Assembly: GCF_031457495.1 (NCBI RefSeq) | Contig: NZ_JAVDWM010000001.1 | Coordinates: 372,001-436,000, forward strand | Length of the DNA stretch: 64,000 nt | Source: Sphingopyxis sp. BE259 | Lineage (GTDB): Bacteria; Pseudomonadota; Alphaproteobacteria; Sphingomonadales; Sphingomonadaceae | Reading direction: 5' to 3' | In this document: piece after piece, positions 44,505 to 57,388 of the stretch | Layout: each line of letters opens with the position of its first letter | How positions within the stretch are numbered: the first letter of the stretch is position 1 | The notes under the pieces: model-generated | The model's database searches: none | Seen by the model: only the letters and a program-made list of their open reading frames with translations | Told to the model about the DNA's origin: nothing | Translations under genes and position numbers: made by a program

Positions 44505-45683
44505 ATGAACGCGATCGAACTTTTTGCCGGTGCCGGGGGCCTTGGGCTTGGAGTCACGCGCGCAGGGTTCAAAACCGTTGATGTTGTCGAATGGGATAGA
44601 TGGTGCTGCGATACCATCCGGCAAAACCGCGCTCGTGGGTCAGCGGGAATGGGATTATGGCCGGAGCCGCGCGAAGGCGATATTCGCCAATTTTCATTCG
44701 CCGAATTTGAAGGCAAGGTTGAGCTGGTCACTGGGGGGCCGCCCTGTCAGCCCTTCTCGCTCGGTGGTCGACATCGGGCACACCAGGATGACCGTGATAT
44801 GTGGTCGGAGGCGGTGCGAGTAGTACGTGAAACGAAGCCGCAAGCCTTTATATTTGAGAACGTAAAGGGGCTTACACGGGCGACGTTCGAAACATATTTC
44901 ACGTACATATTCCTCCAGCTCTCTTACCCGGAGATCGCGATTCGGCAGGGCGAAAGCTGGCTTGATCATCGCGCTCGTCTGGAACAGCACCACAGTTCAA
45001 ACGGAAATTCGGCGCTGTCGTATCAGGTGCTTCCGCCGAAGGTTTTGAACGCAGCAAACTTTGGAGTGCCGCAAAAGCGCGAGCGCGTCTTCTTTGTGGG
45101 TTTCCGCGCGGATATGGGCATACATTGGTCTTGGCCGCGAGAGACTCATTCTCGCGAGGCAATGATCTGGGATCAATTGCGCGGTGACTATTGGGATCGT
45201 CACAAAGTTGTGCGTAAAGATCGGATCGCTGCACCTTCAATCCTGAGGGGCCTACCCATAGACTCTCCTGAACTTCAGCCGTGGCGCACTACCCGTGACG
45301 CGATTGAAGACCTTCCTGACCCAGAACTCTCACCTCGCTCCAAGTCTAGGTTTGAGGACCATCGTCATCAGCCGGGCGCACGCAGCTATCCGGGGCATAC
45401 TGGAAGCCCGCTCGATGAGCCGGCGAAGACTTTGAAGGCGGGCGTGCATGGCGTTCCTGGAGGCGAAAACATGTTACGCCGCCCGGACGGTTCGGTGCGT
45501 TATTTTACCATCCGAGAAAGTGCTCGGCTGCAAACTTTTCCTGATGAACTCGTGTTCCATGGATCGTGGTCAGAGACGATGAGGCAACTCGGCAACGCCG
45601 TTCCAGTTGATTTAGCTCATGTCGTGGCGGAATCCGTCGCGAAACACCTCCGCTCAACTTCAGCCCGCTCCGGCCGTGTGTGA
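44505..45683 (+). CDS. dcm: C5-cytosine DNA methyltransferase
   Basis: 392 residues from ATG 44505 (AGGGGGTAAGC upstream). Motif I ELFAGAGGLGLG, motif IV GGPPCQPFS with nucleophile C81, motif VI ENVKG, motif VIII VPQKRERVFFVGFR, then the variable target region (about 215-300) and motifs IX/X (FTIRESARLQTFPD, GNAVPVDLA). It methylates the same site that the GIY-YIG nuclease cuts. It ends 24 bases inside the convergent gene of unknown function. The symbol is generic for the family and is not meant as E. coli Dcm specificity. Confidence 0.93.
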   Translation: MNAIELFAGAGGLGLGVTRAGFKTVDVVEWDRWCCDTIRQNRARGSAGMGLWPEPREGDIRQFSFAEFEGKVELVTGGPPCQPFSLGGRHRAHQDDRDMWSEAVRVVRETKPQAFIFENVKGLTRATFETYFTYIFLQLSYPEIAIRQGESWLDHRARLEQHHSSNGNSALSYQVLPPKVLNAANFGVPQKRERVFFVGFRADMGIHWSWPRETHSREAMIWDQLRGDYWDRHKVVRKDRIAAPSILRGLPIDSPELQPWRTTRDAIEDLPDPELSPRSKSRFEDHRHQPGARSYPGHTGSPLDEPAKTLKAGVHGVPGGENMLRRPDGSVRYFTIRESARLQTFPDELVFHGSWSETMRQLGNAVPVDLAHVVAESVAKHLRSTSARSGRV

Positions 45684-46481
45684 TCCTTTGGTTTTGTTGT
45701 CGCGTGCACGGGTTCGATAGTTCCTGTCGACCGCGTCCCACGCGCTCGCCAAGTCCGAAAGATTGAACCGAAGTCCGGCCACGCGCAGCACATCGACAAC
45801 GAATCTCTCGCACGAGCCCTTTAACGTCGCGTCATCATTGTCGTCGCGAACCTCCCTAACCTTCAAGGAGGACATCGACCATGAACGGCCTTCGCATTTT
45901 ACCCAATGGCTGCGGCAGCGCTCGACTGCCTTTTGGAGAACGAGGTTTGGGACGGGGCCTCGCGCTAGCGCTGCCTTCACTGGTAACCCCGTCAAAGCCT
46001 GAAGCCGGGCGTCGATGCTTTCCCACAAAAATGGCGGACACGGTTGCACCGCGTCTGCGACGGAGGGCTGTTCAGGTAGCGAAGGCACAGGGGTTAGGGC
46101 CAAATCGGTCTCGTCGTAGAATGCCGTTTGGAGAATGTTCAGCTGCGCTGGCAAAAAGAGTTCGTCGGGGTCACCGATGTTCACGTCGAATATTTCTTCC
46201 AACAAGGCTGGATGAAAGCGGACCGCCGCATGGAAGTCTTTGTAAGCACCATAGAGTTTTTCGAGGTGGACCAACATTTGCGTCGCCTCCGCCTGCATCC
46301 GTTTTGCAAGGCGAAAGCCCTCGCTGCGGCGTGAAGCCATTTGCCGCGGATCGTTGTATCGTTCCTCTTGGTCTCGGCAGGAGAGGCCGAAAATCTGATC
46401 GACTAGCAGTTCCAGCCCTGCGCTGGGCAGCAATCCATTCCGCGCGGCAATCTCAGCAGACTCCTTCGCCAGTCCGGGCAT
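45660..46481 (-). CDS. island protein of unknown function, next to integrase and RM genes
   Basis: 273 residues from ATG 46481 (a longer frame to 46535 would overlap the integrase end by 37 bases). Helical N-terminus with ARRNGLLPS-like text, SRRSEGFRLAKRMQAEATQMLVHLEKLYGAYKDF, a Pro-rich middle, and a charged C-terminus. No signal peptide or known motif. It follows the integrase closely on the same strand and overlaps the methyltransferase end by 24 bp. It could be a nuclease partner or cargo defence gene, but nothing in the sequence proves this. Confidence 0.6.
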   Translation of the reverse strand: MPGLAKESAEIAARNGLLPSAGLELLVDQIFGLSCRDQEERYNDPRQMASRRSEGFRLAKRMQAEATQMLVHLEKLYGAYKDFHAAVRFHPALLEEIFDVNIGDPDELFLPAQLNILQTAFYDETDLALTPVPSLPEQPSVADAVQPCPPFLWESIDARLQALTGLPVKAALARGPVPNLVLQKAVERCRSHWVKCEGRSWSMSSLKVREVRDDNDDATLKGSCERFVVDVLRVAGLRFNLSDLASAWDAVDRNYRTRARDNKTKGSHTAGAG

Positions 46482-46498
46482 GCTAATAGTGGGTTCGC

Positions 46499-47665
46499 TC
46501 AGGAGCGGACAATCGTTAAAAGCCTCTTCTCCCACTTAACCAACGCCTCCCGCTTTTCTTTTGCATAATCGTGCCGGTTGTAGATGCGGTCAACTTTGCC
46601 GTCTTCGTGATTTAGCACCTTTCGCGCGACCTCGCGTGGGATGCGCAGTTCCGCCAATTTGCTCCTTACGGTGCGGCGGATGTCATGAATTGTCCACCCG
46701 GCCGTCCCGGAAAGTCGATCCAGCTCGCGCTTCACTTTTGCAAAATTACTGCTTGCGGACATGCCGCCCGTGGTCGTGAAAACAAATGCTTCGCGACCGA
46801 ATTGAGGTAGTGAGGCAAGTACGGCCTGCGCTGTCGTAGTCAGCGGCACGGCGTGCGCGCGATCTTTCTTTACCTTTTCCCGGGGGATCGTCCATGTTCG
46901 TCCGCTTATCTCGCACCAACGCATTGTCGCCACCTCGCTTCGGCGTTGGCCGGTAAGCAAAAACATGCGGTACATCTGCCCATAGGGATCTGTAAGTTGG
47001 AACGACGCATGCCAAATTGCCGCTATTTCTTGATCTGAAAGAATACGGTCGCGCTCGCGCGTGCGAGCAGGCGGTCTTATCCGTTCGAATTGGTTGGCAA
47101 CCACCATGTCGCGATCCGCTGCCCAATTGAACAGCATCTTGATATACCTTAGCAGATTTACGGCAGCTTGCGGTGTGCCGTCTTCCATGATGCGATCAAT
47201 AACCGCCACCACGTCCGCCTTACTGATCTGCCCGGCTTGCTTCGTATGAAGGTGGGATAACCGTGATGGCCGCTTTGCCGAACCTAGCAGCGCGGCCTGA
47301 ATATTTTTCCATGATCGGGCATTCGGCCTCAAATGCCGTTCTACGTAGCTATCTATCATCTGCCGAAGGGTTAGGCTTTGCTGTCGCGTGGTCGCGGCAT
47401 GAAGATCAGCGCCTTGATCAACTTCACGCATTTTCGCCAACGCTGCTTCTCGAGCGTCGTGCAAGGCTAGCAGCGGATACTTGCCCAAGGTGGTGCGGAC
47501 CAGCTTGCCCCTGACCCGAAACATCACCGAGAAAGTTCGAGTGCCTTTGGAGGTCACTCGCAAATGCAGTCCCGGGCAAACTGCATCGACGAACTCGGCG
47601 CGTCCGTGCGTAGGCCTCGTACCAAGAGACTGAAGCCATCTGTCGGTAAATCGGTGAATTGCCAT
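46499..47665 (-). CDS. int: tyrosine integrase of the island
   Basis: 388 residues. N-terminal arm-binding DUF4102-like domain (about 15-95: GLHLRVTSKGTRTFSVMFRV), core-binding helices, and the catalytic domain with R241 (TGQRRSEV), H327 and R330 (HDIRRTVRS), H353 (LNHE) and nucleophile Y362 (IYNRHDY). This is the P4/PICI-type integrase group that uses tRNA 3' ends. It lies 280 bp from the right attachment repeat, reading inward, and should catalyse integration between the tRNA-Gly copies. Confidence 0.95.
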   Translation of the reverse strand: MAIHRFTDRWLQSLGTRPTHGRAEFVDAVCPGLHLRVTSKGTRTFSVMFRVRGKLVRTTLGKYPLLALHDAREAALAKMREVDQGADLHAATTRQQSLTLRQMIDSYVERHLRPNARSWKNIQAALLGSAKRPSRLSHLHTKQAGQISKADVVAVIDRIMEDGTPQAAVNLLRYIKMLFNWAADRDMVVANQFERIRPPARTRERDRILSDQEIAAIWHASFQLTDPYGQMYRMFLLTGQRRSEVATMRWCEISGRTWTIPREKVKKDRAHAVPLTTTAQAVLASLPQFGREAFVFTTTGGMSASSNFAKVKRELDRLSGTAGWTIHDIRRTVRSKLAELRIPREVARKVLNHEDGKVDRIYNRHDYAKEKREALVKWEKRLLTIVRS

Positions 47666-47815
47666 CTGTGGCCCCCTCTTTGTGAACGAGGGCAGCTCAA
47701 TAAGGCGACAAAATCATATCCCGCAACACCGAATTTTCCACGGTATGACAAGCAGAAGGCGGAGATTCTCCTGTATGGGCCGACATGATTTCGAGCAAAA
47801 AGTTTAAGGCTTCGC

Positions 47816-47838
47816 GGGGTAACGTGTGGGGTAACGTG
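47816..47838 (+). repeat. candidate integrase arm sites, right end
   Basis: GGGGTAACGTG occurs at 47816-47826 and again at 47828-47838, about 110 bp inside the right attachment repeat and 150 bp from the integrase start. The same word (GGGGTAATG/CGGGTAACG) lies inside the left end. Confidence 0.55.
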
Positions 47839-47944
47839 CGACCGCGTACGGGTGATTGTGGATGAGCGGGCATGACAGCGGGGGCAGCCGGAATTTGAGG
47901 AGTTCCGGTCGATATGATCTCACCTGCGTACCGCTTGCACCAAA

Positions 47945-47996
47945 TTGCCAAGGTTGGGGTCGAGGGTTCGAATCCCTTCGCCCGCTCCAGTTTTCC
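47945..47996 (+). repeat. right attachment repeat (attR)
   Basis: 52-bp duplicate of the 3' half of tRNA-Gly(GCC). No full tRNA is rebuilt here because sequence upstream (47890-47944) does not supply the 5' half. Confidence 0.93.
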
Positions 47997-48012
47997 TAAC
48001 AATTTCCGACAC

Positions 48013-48087
48013 TTACGCCGAATGGCGGCGTAATATGCGTCGTTACGCGGGCTCGATTTTTGCCTCGCGTAATAAGGACGTAATATG
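48013..48087. repeat. GCGTAAT-type repeats just outside the right attachment site
   Basis: TTACGCCG/CGGCGTAA (48013-48020, 48026-48033) form a perfect stem, and CGTAATA recurs at 48029, 48069 and 48079 with a reverse copy near 48042. No gene is seen in 47997-48184. They may be arm sites of a second element inserted at the same tRNA. Confidence 0.4.
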
Positions 48088-48184
48088 ATGAGAGCGAGCT
48101 GTCGGGTGCCTCTAGGGCAGGATCGGCGACGTTGTTCGCAGAGGTTCGAACATTAATCCGCCGATCCGAGACGCCTCACATGCT

Positions 48185-48781
48185 CTAGCCTCTCTGCTGT
48201 TTGGTCTCTTGGCGGGCGTCGCGGAGGATTTCGATCCCGCCCTTGATAGCGATCAGCGCAGTCGCAAATCCAACCAGAAGGTCCGGCCAGTTCGTACCGA
48301 GCCACCAGACGAGGACACCCGCGATCAGGATGCCGCCGTTCGAGATGAAGTCGTTGTAGCTGAAGGTTGTCGCGGCTCTGAGGTTGACGTCCGGATCCTG
48401 AATGCGTTGCAAGAGCTTCAGGCAAGCATAGTTCACCACCGCAGCGACCGCCGACATGATCATCATCGTCGGACCGATCGGTTCGCTGCCTTCGAAATAG
48501 CGGCGTCCCACATCGAACAGGACGCCGGCCGCGAAGACCAGCAGCATGACGCCCGATGCCGTGGCAGCACGGGTTTTCCATTTCAGGCCGTGGCTGAGCG
48601 CAACGAGGCTCAAGGCATAGACCGCGGCGTCGGACAGATTGTCGAGCCCATTGGCGATGAGCGCGCTCGAATCGCCGAGCCCGCCGGTCACGAGGAAGGC
48701 GATCGCGATAGCCGCGTTCAGGACGAGAACGATCTGGAGCGTTCGCTTTTCGCGTTCGCTCCCGGATGCTTTTTCATTCAT
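48185..48781 (-). CDS. CDF-family cation transporter, short form
   Basis: 198 residues from ATG 48781 (GAGGAAC upstream), versus about 300 for usual members. Six helices are visible; helix 2 carries the metal site pattern NGLDNLSD and helix 5 SYNDFISNGGIL, as in ZitB/CzcD-type exporters, but the C-terminal cytoplasmic domain is missing, so it is a short CDF. It lies 117 bp after the RND pump on the same strand. It probably exports divalent metal to the periplasm for the RND system to take over. The stop is a clean TAG, so truncation by mutation is not obvious. Confidence 0.78.
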   Translation of the reverse strand: MNEKASGSEREKRTLQIVLVLNAAIAIAFLVTGGLGDSSALIANGLDNLSDAAVYALSLVALSHGLKWKTRAATASGVMLLVFAAGVLFDVGRRYFEGSEPIGPTMMIMSAVAAVVNYACLKLLQRIQDPDVNLRAATTFSYNDFISNGGILIAGVLVWWLGTNWPDLLVGFATALIAIKGGIEILRDARQETKQQRG

Positions 48782-48898
48782 TGCAAGTTCCTCAATCCTC
48801 ACCATCCCTAAGAGGAGGCGGAACCCTTTTGGGTTCCGTCCCAGTCAGCACTTCCGGTTGCCGTCGACAGGGGGGAGTGACGGCCATCCGGGAAGGTC

Positions 48899-53336
<4,438 letters not shown>

Positions 53337-53340
<4 letters not shown>

Positions 53341-54572
53341 GGAATATTCTCCGCAAGGGGAGCCGCATCGAAGCGGCCGGTCAGGCGATCGATCTCCGCG
53401 AGCAAATCGCGGTAACTCGTCATGGCATCGGCCCACTGACCCTGGATTTGGATGATGACGTCGGCTGCGTCCTGTACGTCGGCGAACAGGAAACCGCCGC
53501 GGGCATAGCCTTCGCGCACCTGCGCGAGTGTCTTCACCGCCTTGGGATAGACGGTGTTCATGATGCCCTCGGCGCGCACCCGGGCTGCATCGGCATCCGC
53601 CCGAAGCGAGGCGAGACGCCGCAAGCGCTCGAGACGGTTGGCCTCGGACTGATATTCGAGCTGCCGCCGCTCCGCTTGTGCCCGCGCGATATTGCCCTGA
53701 TTGCGGTCGAACCTTCCGAGCGGGATCGAGATGCCGCCGAGGACGGCGACATCATTGGTCTCTCGAAGGAAACGGGTCCCCCCCGATACCGTATAATCCT
53801 GATGCGCACGGCTCTGCTCGACGACGACCTGTGCCCGGGCGCGATCGACGGCAGCATCGAAGACTGCGGCGTCGGCTTCGGCCAGCGGCGGGTCACGCGG
53901 ATCGGGCTTCTCGATCCCTTCCGCGATAACGAGGCTGTCGGGAGCGCCGCCCCAGAAGGACGTGAGCAGAGCGCGTGCCGATTGGCGTTTCGCCTGGACT
54001 TCCTTCAGGGCCAGCTCGGCTTCGAGAATGCGGGCATCGGCCCTTGTTTCGACAAACAGCGGGTCCTTGTAGCCGCGCACCCGCCGGATGGCCTCGGCGC
54101 GTATCTCCTTTTCGAGTTTGACGCGGTCTTCGGCGATCCAGACCATCTGTTCGGCGATCTGGACGTTGATGTAGGCGCGCTGGACCTGTTGGGCGATATC
54201 GAGCCGGACAATCCGCCATTGCGCTTCGGCCAGCACGACGCCGCGCTCGGCAAGCGCCATGCGCGCCTCACGCTTGCCGCCGCGTTCGAGCGGCTGCGAA
54301 TAGGTGACGGTCAACTCGGACTGCCGGAACAGGCCATAGCCGCCTGTCCCGACGCCATTGTCCATATCGACCGAAACGGTCGGATTGGGACGGACACGGG
54401 CTTGCAGCTGATCGCCGCGCGCAGCGTCGACCCCCGCTTCGCCCGCTCTAAGCTCGGGCGATGCGGCGATGGCCCGCTCGACCGCCTGGTCGAGCGTTAG
54501 CGGCTGGGCCCAAACGGACCCCGCCAGCAGCGCAGCCCCGGCCAACAGGGCGGCGCGCATATGGATATGCAT
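53337..54572 (-). CDS. czcC: TolC-like outer-membrane factor, CzcC-like
   Basis: 411 residues. Signal peptide to AQPLTLDQAVERAIAASPEL; AGGAG nine bases upstream of ATG 54572. Two OEP repeats rich in Ala-helix (LAQVREGYARGGFLFADVQDA near the end). Forms the outer-membrane exit tunnel. Gene order czcC-czcB-czcA with overlaps of 4 bp and a gap of 17 bp marks one operon. Confidence 0.9.
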
Positions 54573-54636
54573 AAATTCTCACTCCTGAACGAGACGACTG
54601 AGCGCAGGCCGGAAAGGGCCGCGCGGCAGGCGTGGT

Positions 54637-54975
54637 TCAGGCGAGGGGAGGGTTCAGGGGGGGAGCAAGAGCGCGCGAAGCGAGGCGCGTCGCGGGCAGC
54701 ACAAAGAGGAGGCCGCCGGAAAAACAGGACAGATCGTCATGGCCTGCGAGGGCCTGGTCGGATGCGACCGGGCAATTATGGTGACTGCCGTGGATGTCGG
54801 CATCCTGCTGACCGTTGGACGAATCCTTGCCCGAGGCATGACCCGATTCCGCATGGTGAGCGAGATGCGAATCGGTGGCATGGTGCGTCATGCCCGCCGC
54901 CGCCGGCGCAGCATTGTGGAGCCCGCTCAGAAGCAGGATAACCACAAGCAGAAGGCGTAAAGGAGCGCCGGACAT
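54637..54975 (-). CDS. small His-rich exported protein (CzcI/CnrY-like position)
   Basis: 112 residues from ATG 54975. N-terminal signal or anchor (RLLLVVILLLSGLHNAAPAAAG), then about eleven histidines (THHATDSHLAHHAESGH, IHGSHHNCP) and a second hydrophobic region near the end (LSCFSGGLLFVLPATRLA). Probably a periplasmic metal-binding protein or regulator of the operon, first gene before czcC (64-bp gap). The open frame upstream to 55203 is not credible. No family name is assigned. Confidence 0.65.
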   Translation of the reverse strand: MSGAPLRLLLVVILLLSGLHNAAPAAAGMTHHATDSHLAHHAESGHASGKDSSNGQQDADIHGSHHNCPVASDQALAGHDDLSCFSGGLLFVLPATRLASRALAPPLNPPLA

Positions 54976-55539
54976 CGGTGCGCCCCTAACAGCGAATGGA
55001 TTGTTCCGAAAGTCCAAATCGGGCGCAACCGGTGCTGCGAGCCCATCGCATGCATGATGCACGTGGCAATGGACTTCCGCTTCGCGCTTGCGTTCAGCCC
55101 GGGCGCAGAGGACGGGGTTCCGAACCCGATTGGCGTCCATTCTGCCTGCCATCTCCTCGAACCGACTTAGCAATCTATAGTAGATATAGGATCGGCGGCT
55201 CATGTCGCAGGCCGGTACGTAGCGCGGTCCGTTCCAATCTCACGCGATGAACCAGAGTCCTGTGGAACCTATTGGTCTGCAATAGTCTCGGGCCCATGCT
55301 ATGGTTTCATAGGAATATGAAGCATTCTCCCAAAAATATTCTAATTGTGACGATGATATTCGATGAGTGCTTTGATTTGGCTCGGGTTCTAATAAGTATC
55401 AAAATATTCAATACATGAATTTTGGCTTGATAATGTGATAACATTACAGATAGCGTTGGGCGGCCAGCAGGGTGTCTCGAAGTAGATTGAAAATCTTCTA
55501 CTTTTCATCCTGCCGTTTCGATGCTAGGGGCCTGTTCCA
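54976..55539. promoter_or_regulatory. divergent control region of the two czc operons
   Basis: A 564-bp gap, AT-rich from about 55270 to 55470 in contrast to surrounding genes, contains several dyads: CTATG/CATAG (55299-55312), CAAAATATTCA/TGAATTTTG (55400-55424) and TAATGT-GATA-ACATTA (55431-55446). Promoters of both operons should be here. No regulator gene is seen nearby. Confidence 0.6.
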
Positions 55540-55902
55540 ATGCGACGGGTGATCCTCTTCCTGCTGACCATTCTCCTTGCATCCGGAACGGTTGCTGGGT
55601 CGCTCGCGCATGCGAGTGAGGAACGGGCCGAGACGAGCTTCCTGGTCGCCGCGATCGAAGCCGGCTGTGTCGCCGCGCCGGCAACCGAAAGCGCCGAAAC
55701 CGACAAGAAGAAGTCGTCTTCTGGCGAACAGCAGCCGCTCCCGGCTGCCCCTCACGGCTGCCATGGGCATCACTCGGGTGTACCGGCGGAGACGCTGACC
55801 GCATCGACCGAAGTGCCTTGCAGCCAGTCGCACGCGCTCGTGCCCGCGGCCACGTTGCCGCCCGTCGCCTACATCGGGACATTCCGCCCTCCAATCGCCT
55901 GA
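55540..55902 (+). CDS. small exported protein with His/Cys cluster, opens the rightward operon
   Basis: 120 residues. Signal peptide MRRVILFLLTILLASGTVAGSLA-like, cleaved near AHA. Later PHGCHGHH is a metal-binding patch, with two more Cys. It mirrors the leftward small gene in position and size class, though the two sequences are not obviously alike. Likely a periplasmic metal chaperone or sensor. ATG 55540; other starts are not evident. Confidence 0.6.
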   Translation: MRRVILFLLTILLASGTVAGSLAHASEERAETSFLVAAIEAGCVAAPATESAETDKKKSSSGEQQPLPAAPHGCHGHHSGVPAETLTASTEVPCSQSHALVPAATLPPVAYIGTFRPPIA

Positions 55903-55967
55903 CGCTCTAGGTTTGCGCGCGCCCTCTGCGCGCGCCTCTCCCTGGAAACGTCAGGAGTCTCCTTTTC

Positions 55968-57275
55968 ATGAAATCCATAGTTGTCGCCGCGACTTTCGCG
56001 GCGCTCGTTGCAGGCGCAAATGCCGCGCCCGTTGCTGCCCAATTGGCAGGAACGGAGCTCGTGGGTCCGCCTTCTTCATCCGACGAGGCGGTCCGCACCG
56101 GCCCGCTTCCCGCCCGATTGTCCCTCGCCCAGGCGATGGAGGAAGCCGACGCGCGGTCGCCGCGCGTGGTTGCCGCCCAGGCTGAAGTGGAGGCCGCGCG
56201 CGGCCGCCAGCGCCAAGCGGGCTATCGCTACAACCCGACGCTGAACGTCGACGTCGAGAATTTTGCCGGAACGGGTCCCTATTCGGGGCTCAATGGCCTC
56301 GAAACGACCGTGTCGGTCAACCAGCGGCTCGACATAGGCGGGCGCCGCCGCGCCCGCATGACGCTCGCCGACGCGGAGTTTCTGGCCGCGCAATATCGAC
56401 TGGAAATTGCCCGCGCGGACCTCGCGTTCGACGTGCGCAATCAGTTCGCGACGGCGACCGCGGCCCGCGACAATCTGGCGCTTGCGCGCGAGAACGAAGC
56501 CCGAGCCCGCGAACTTGTTCGCGTCGCGCAGGCGATGGTCGACACGGGAAACGAGCCGCCGCTGCGGGCCTTCCGCGCCAATGCGGCCCTTGTGCAGGCG
56601 ACCGCTGAATTGCGCACAGCCGAGGCCGAAGAGCGGACCGCACGCCGCTCGCTCGCGGCTCTCCTCGGCAGCTCGGTCCCGCCGGCCGAACTGGTTGATG
56701 GCGATTTGTGGGTGACACCGGCGACGGTGGACTCGCTCGCAACGCTCGACGTCCGACTTGCCGAAACCGAGAAGCTCATTGCCGAGGCGCGGCTCCAGGG
56801 GCAGCGGGCCGACGGCCGGCTCGACCCATCGGTCGGGTTCGGAGTGCGCCAGCTTCGCGAGACCGGCGATCGCGCGCTCGTCGCCAACGTCTCGGTACCG
56901 CTACCGGTCTTCGATCGCAATCGCGGCAACATCTCGGCTGCCAAGTCCGATGTCGCCGCCGCGATCGCTCGGCGCGAAAATGCCGTGGTCAACGCCCAGG
57001 CGGAAATCGCGAATGCGCAAGCCGAACTCGAGGCGGCCGAAGCGCGTCTCGCGGCGCTCGAAGGCAGCGGCATCGAGCAGGCGCGCGAAGGGGTCCGGCT
57101 TGCCGAGCTCAGCTACCGCGCCGGCAAGTCCTCGCTCGTCGAATATATCGACGCACAGCAGGCCTATGCGGCGACGCAGGCCGAACTGATCGCCGCGAGG
57201 CAAGCCCGGGCCGCGGCCCGTGCGATCCTTTCGCGCCAGGCGGCCGCCGATGGCGATGCGGACCATCAGCCATGA
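55968..57275 (+). CDS. czcC: TolC-like outer-membrane factor, CzcC/CnrC-like
   Basis: 435 residues. Signal peptide SIVVAATFAALVAGANAAPVAAQ, then two helical OEP repeats (LSLAQAMEEADARSPRVVAAQ..., LAELSYRAGKSSLVEYIDAQQAY). Outer-membrane exit of the second tripartite pump. Shares the fold with the leftward CzcC but has longer inserts. Followed by a 38-codon frame with ATGA overlaps, then the adaptor gene. Confidence 0.9.
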   Translation: MKSIVVAATFAALVAGANAAPVAAQLAGTELVGPPSSSDEAVRTGPLPARLSLAQAMEEADARSPRVVAAQAEVEAARGRQRQAGYRYNPTLNVDVENFAGTGPYSGLNGLETTVSVNQRLDIGGRRRARMTLADAEFLAAQYRLEIARADLAFDVRNQFATATAARDNLALARENEARARELVRVAQAMVDTGNEPPLRAFRANAALVQATAELRTAEAEERTARRSLAALLGSSVPPAELVDGDLWVTPATVDSLATLDVRLAETEKLIAEARLQGQRADGRLDPSVGFGVRQLRETGDRALVANVSVPLPVFDRNRGNISAAKSDVAAAIARRENAVVNAQAEIANAQAELEAAEARLAALEGSGIEQAREGVRLAELSYRAGKSSLVEYIDAQQAYAATQAELIAARQARAAARAILSRQAAADGDADHQP

Positions 57276-57388
57276 GCGCGCCGATCCTTCCAGCGGACGG
57301 AGGCGCCTTCGCCGCCGTCCTTTCAAGTCAACAGGGGTGCGCTGCCGGTCGGCGCGCGAACCGCATCATCAGCGGAGATAGAATATGA
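57272..57388 (+). CDS. possible 38-residue coupling ORF
   Basis: ATG 57272 overlaps the czcC stop (ATGA) and TGA 57386-57388 overlaps the czcB ATG (ATGA). Product begins SAPILPADGGAFAA and is Arg-rich at the end. The frame is open by chance for much longer upstream, as GC-rich shadow frames often are, so it may only be a translational bridge or coincidence. Confidence 0.25.
   Translation: MSAPILPADGGAFAAVLSSQQGCAAGRRANRIISGDRI

Larger units (their letters stand above)
34711..47996. mobile_element. tRNA-Gly-integrated genomic island, satellite-like
   Basis: A 52-bp perfect direct repeat (34711-34762 and 47945-47996) bounds 13.2 kb. It contains a tyrosine integrase at the right end, an AlpA-type regulator, a primase-helicase, a serine recombinase, lipoproteins, a restriction-modification cassette and an internal IS-like unit. 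Genes inside are visibly less GC-rich than flanking core genes. The int, alpA and primase-helicase combination is that of P4-like or PICI-like satellites; no conjugation, capsid or terminase gene is recognised. Excision would restore a single tRNA and a circle. Confidence 0.9.

Noticed and set aside
45881..46486. Forward 201-codon frame opposite the unknown island gene
   Set aside because: No start signal, Arg/Pro-rich shadow; the reverse frame has more protein-like composition, although neither has a family.
47697..48002. Reverse frame with LERAKGFEPSTPTLA over the right attachment repeat
   Set aside because: A typical artefact of translating a tRNA fragment; no credible ribosome site or homology outside it.
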